In this document: in pieces, positions 6,513-7,889 of the stretch
Numbering within the stretch: position 1 is the first letter of the stretch
Layout of the letters: each line of letters begins with the position of its first letter
Source: Deltaproteobacteria bacterium
GTDB taxonomy: Bacteria > Myxococcota > UBA796 > SXON01
Direction: 5' to 3'
DNA length: 7,889 nt
NCBI GenBank assembly: GCA_947483545.1
Contig: CANKNP010000254.1
Location: 1 to 7,889, forward strand
Translations under genes and position numbers: made by a program
The notes under the pieces: generated by a model
Databases searched by the model: none
The model's input: only the letters and a program-made list of their open reading frames with translations
Told to the model about the DNA's origin: nothing

Positions 6513-7424
6513 GTGCTCCTCCCCCTCCTCCTCGCCTGCACCTCCGGCCCCACCCCCGCGGATCTGCCCGACACCGGCGACGACTCCTCCCCGCCCCCGG
6601 CCTCCGTTTTCCTCTTCCGGTACATCGTGATCGCCGACCCGCATGTCACCACCGTCACGGGGGACAATGTGGACCGGCTGGATCGTGCCGTCACCTGGAT
6701 CAACGCGCAGGCCGAGCCGCAAGACCTTCGGCTCGTGCTTGTCGTTGGCGACATCGCGTGGGCCGATGGCCTCCCCAGCGCGCGGGCCTCCCTCGACCAG
6801 CTGACCATCCCGTACATCCCGATCAACGGCGACAACGAGGTTCAGCTCGGCTCGGAGCAAGCGTACGATCAGACCTTCGCCGACCACTACGAGGCGCTGC
6901 CCAGCACCTTTCCGGACTTCGAACTCGGCCCGACCGAGGTATGGAACCCCGAGGTGGCCACCACGAGCTGGTTCCACAACATGGCGTTCACCTACGAGGG
7001 CGTGCGGTTCATCGGCTTGGATTGGGCCTCGCGCCAGATCGGTGGGCTGGTCGGGGAGATGGGCGAACTCCACGATTTTGAGGGCGGCACCTGGCCGTTC
7101 TTTACCGAGCAGTTGGCAAACGCCGTAGGGGCGGACGAAAACATCGTGATGTTCAGCCACATCCCGATGCACTTCAGCCCCGGTGGCTTCAACCTCGATC
7201 GCATCGCCCAAGTCGTGGCCGAGACCGGGCCGCACGCCGACCGCATCTGGGCCGATCTCGCCGGTCACTACCACGCCAACGGCAGCGAGACCGTGCCCGA
7301 CGCCGGCTACGATCTGCATGTGACCGACGCGACGTGGGACGACGACATCGATCTCCGCATCGTGGAGGTTTGGGGAAACGGCGTGCGGTTTGCGCCGGTG
7401 ACGGAGACGGTGATCGTGAAGTGA
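6513..7424 (+). CDS. Calcineurin-like metallophosphoesterase, lipoprotein
   Basis: A 303-residue protein with the metallophosphoesterase motif series in order: ADPH (Asp42, His44), GDIAWADG (Asp80), NGDNE (106-109, a variant of GNH[DE]), SHIPMH (His216) and GHYH (251-254). These would hold a two-metal centre that cleaves phosphate mono- or diesters; the substrate cannot be told. The leader MLLPLLLAC has a lipobox LLAC with Cys9, followed by an Asp/Thr/Gly/Ser/Pro linker (10-31), so the enzyme is probably anchored outside the inner membrane. The start is uncertain. GTG at 6513 gives an unusually short leader without a positive charge and without a clear ribosome site. In-frame GTGs at 6447 and 6378 would add 22 or 45 residues, but their codon use is unlike the gene. 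The gene is divergent from the hydrolase lipoprotein, which suggests, without proving, related envelope roles. Confidence 0.85.
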   Translation: MLLPLLLACTSGPTPADLPDTGDDSSPPPASVFLFRYIVIADPHVTTVTGDNVDRLDRAVTWINAQAEPQDLRLVLVVGDIAWADGLPSARASLDQLTIPYIPINGDNEVQLGSEQAYDQTFADHYEALPSTFPDFELGPTEVWNPEVATTSWFHNMAFTYEGVRFIGLDWASRQIGGLVGEMGELHDFEGGTWPFFTEQLANAVGADENIVMFSHIPMHFSPGGFNLDRIAQVVAETGPHADRIWADLAGHYHANGSETVPDAGYDLHVTDATWDDDIDLRIVEVWGNGVRFAPVTETVIVK

Positions 7425-7566
7425 ACCATTCACTCCCACGTCGCCGCCACCACGTCCCCAACCCCGCCTCCCACGAAACAGACCGTACTTTCGAAACGAG
7501 ACATGGGACTTCCTGGGGCGTCCCAACGGTGCCTCCGGGTTCAAGCATCGCCTACTCGCTTGGGCC

Positions 7567-7608
7567 GGGGCGAGGACTGTACAGTGTAAACCTGCACAGT
7601 CCCGCCCC
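7567..7608. terminator. Hairpin between convergent genes, possible MATE-gene terminator
   Basis: GGGGCGAGGACTGT (7567-7580) pairs with ACAGTCCCGCCCC (7596-7608), leaving one bulged A, around a 15-base loop. The stem has 13 base pairs and is mostly G/C. It starts 12 bases past the MATE stop and lies about 140 bases past the phosphoesterase stop. No U-tract follows on either strand, so it is not a textbook intrinsic terminator. The left arm and loop also contain a perfect 10-bp palindrome, ACTGTACAGT (7576-7585). The rest of 7425-7619 shows only a small TGGGAC/GTCCCA dyad (7504-7525) and no gene. Confidence 0.5.
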
Positions 7609-7619
7609 ACCTTGCGCGA

Positions 7620-7889
7620 TTACTCGGATTTGACCGCCCGCTCCACAAACCACTTCCCGGAACGCCAACGCCAGAGCAGCACCGCGAGCAGGAGCACGAG
7701 CTCCGCCGTGAGCGCCAGCCAAGCGCCGAGCGCGCCAAGCCCGGCGTACCTGGCGAGGATCACGCCCACCGGCAGCTTCACGCCCCACGCGAGCAGGATC
7801 GACACGCGCAAGGTGAAGCGCGTGTCTCCCGCGCCGTCGAGCGAAAAGTACGTGACGGTGGCCGCCGCGTCCAGGAGTTGGAACGCCGC
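7620..7889 (-). CDS. MATE-family efflux transporter, C-terminal fragment (5' end outside window)
   Basis: The last 89 codons of a gene entering from the right edge in frame, ending with TAA at 7622-7620. Motif DGAGDTRFTLRVS is the conserved loop ahead of the penultimate helix of MATE (multidrug and toxin extrusion) antiporters. Two hydrophobic helices follow (ILLAWGVKLPVGVILA and GAWLALTAELVLLLAVLL), then WRWRSGKW and a short charged tail. The family exports cationic drugs and other compounds in exchange for H+ or Na+ across the inner membrane; which substrate or ion applies here cannot be said. The gene is convergent with the phosphoesterase, with a hairpin just after its stop. Confidence 0.85.
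   Translation of the reverse strand, partial: AAFQLLDAAATVTYFSLDGAGDTRFTLRVSILLAWGVKLPVGVILARYAGLGALGAWLALTAELVLLLAVLLWRWRSGKWFVERAVKSE

Overview
The window is a high-GC stretch with strong G/C preference at third codon positions in its genes. It comes from a Gram-negative bacterium: it has two lipoprotein-type signal peptides and a MATE exporter. The Asp/Thr/Gly/Pro-rich linker after one lipobox Cys and the soluble-adenylyl-cyclase-like protein would fit Myxococcota or a related deltaproteobacterial lineage. That placement is inference from style, with no marker gene to support it.

Layout, left to right. (1) 1-1068, minus strand: a gene running off the left edge, whose 356 visible residues form two tandem class III nucleotide-cyclase domains like the C1-C2 pair of soluble adenylyl cyclase. 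(2) 1069-1136: a 68-bp divergent spacer. (3) 1137-4103, plus strand: a 988-residue fusion of a carotenoid-desaturase/amine-oxidase-type FAD oxidoreductase with a C-terminal acetoacetate-decarboxylase-like domain. (4) 4107-6243, minus strand: a secreted lipoprotein with an N-terminal domain I cannot name and a patatin/cPLA2-type hydrolase domain. As given, it is split by a one-base frame change inside a run of ten G. (5) 6244-6512: a divergent spacer with a good sigma70-like promoter for the hydrolase. (6) 6513-7424, plus strand: a small metallophosphoesterase lipoprotein. (7) 7425-7619: a spacer with a strong hairpin. (8) 7620-7889, minus strand: the C-terminus of a MATE transporter whose 5' part lies beyond the right edge.

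Gene arrangement alternates strand throughout (minus, plus, minus, plus, minus), so nothing here is a multi-gene operon. The only pair suggesting joint function is the divergent one: two lipoproteins carrying an acyl-ester hydrolase and a metal-dependent phosphoesterase, which could both act on phospholipid-like substrates at the cell envelope (inference). The most informative points are the G10 tract sitting exactly on the hydrolase's oxyanion-hole glycines, and the oxidoreductase-decarboxylase-like fusion with an altered active-site lysine pair. I did not find a convincing multi-gene novel defence, mobile or CRISPR system.
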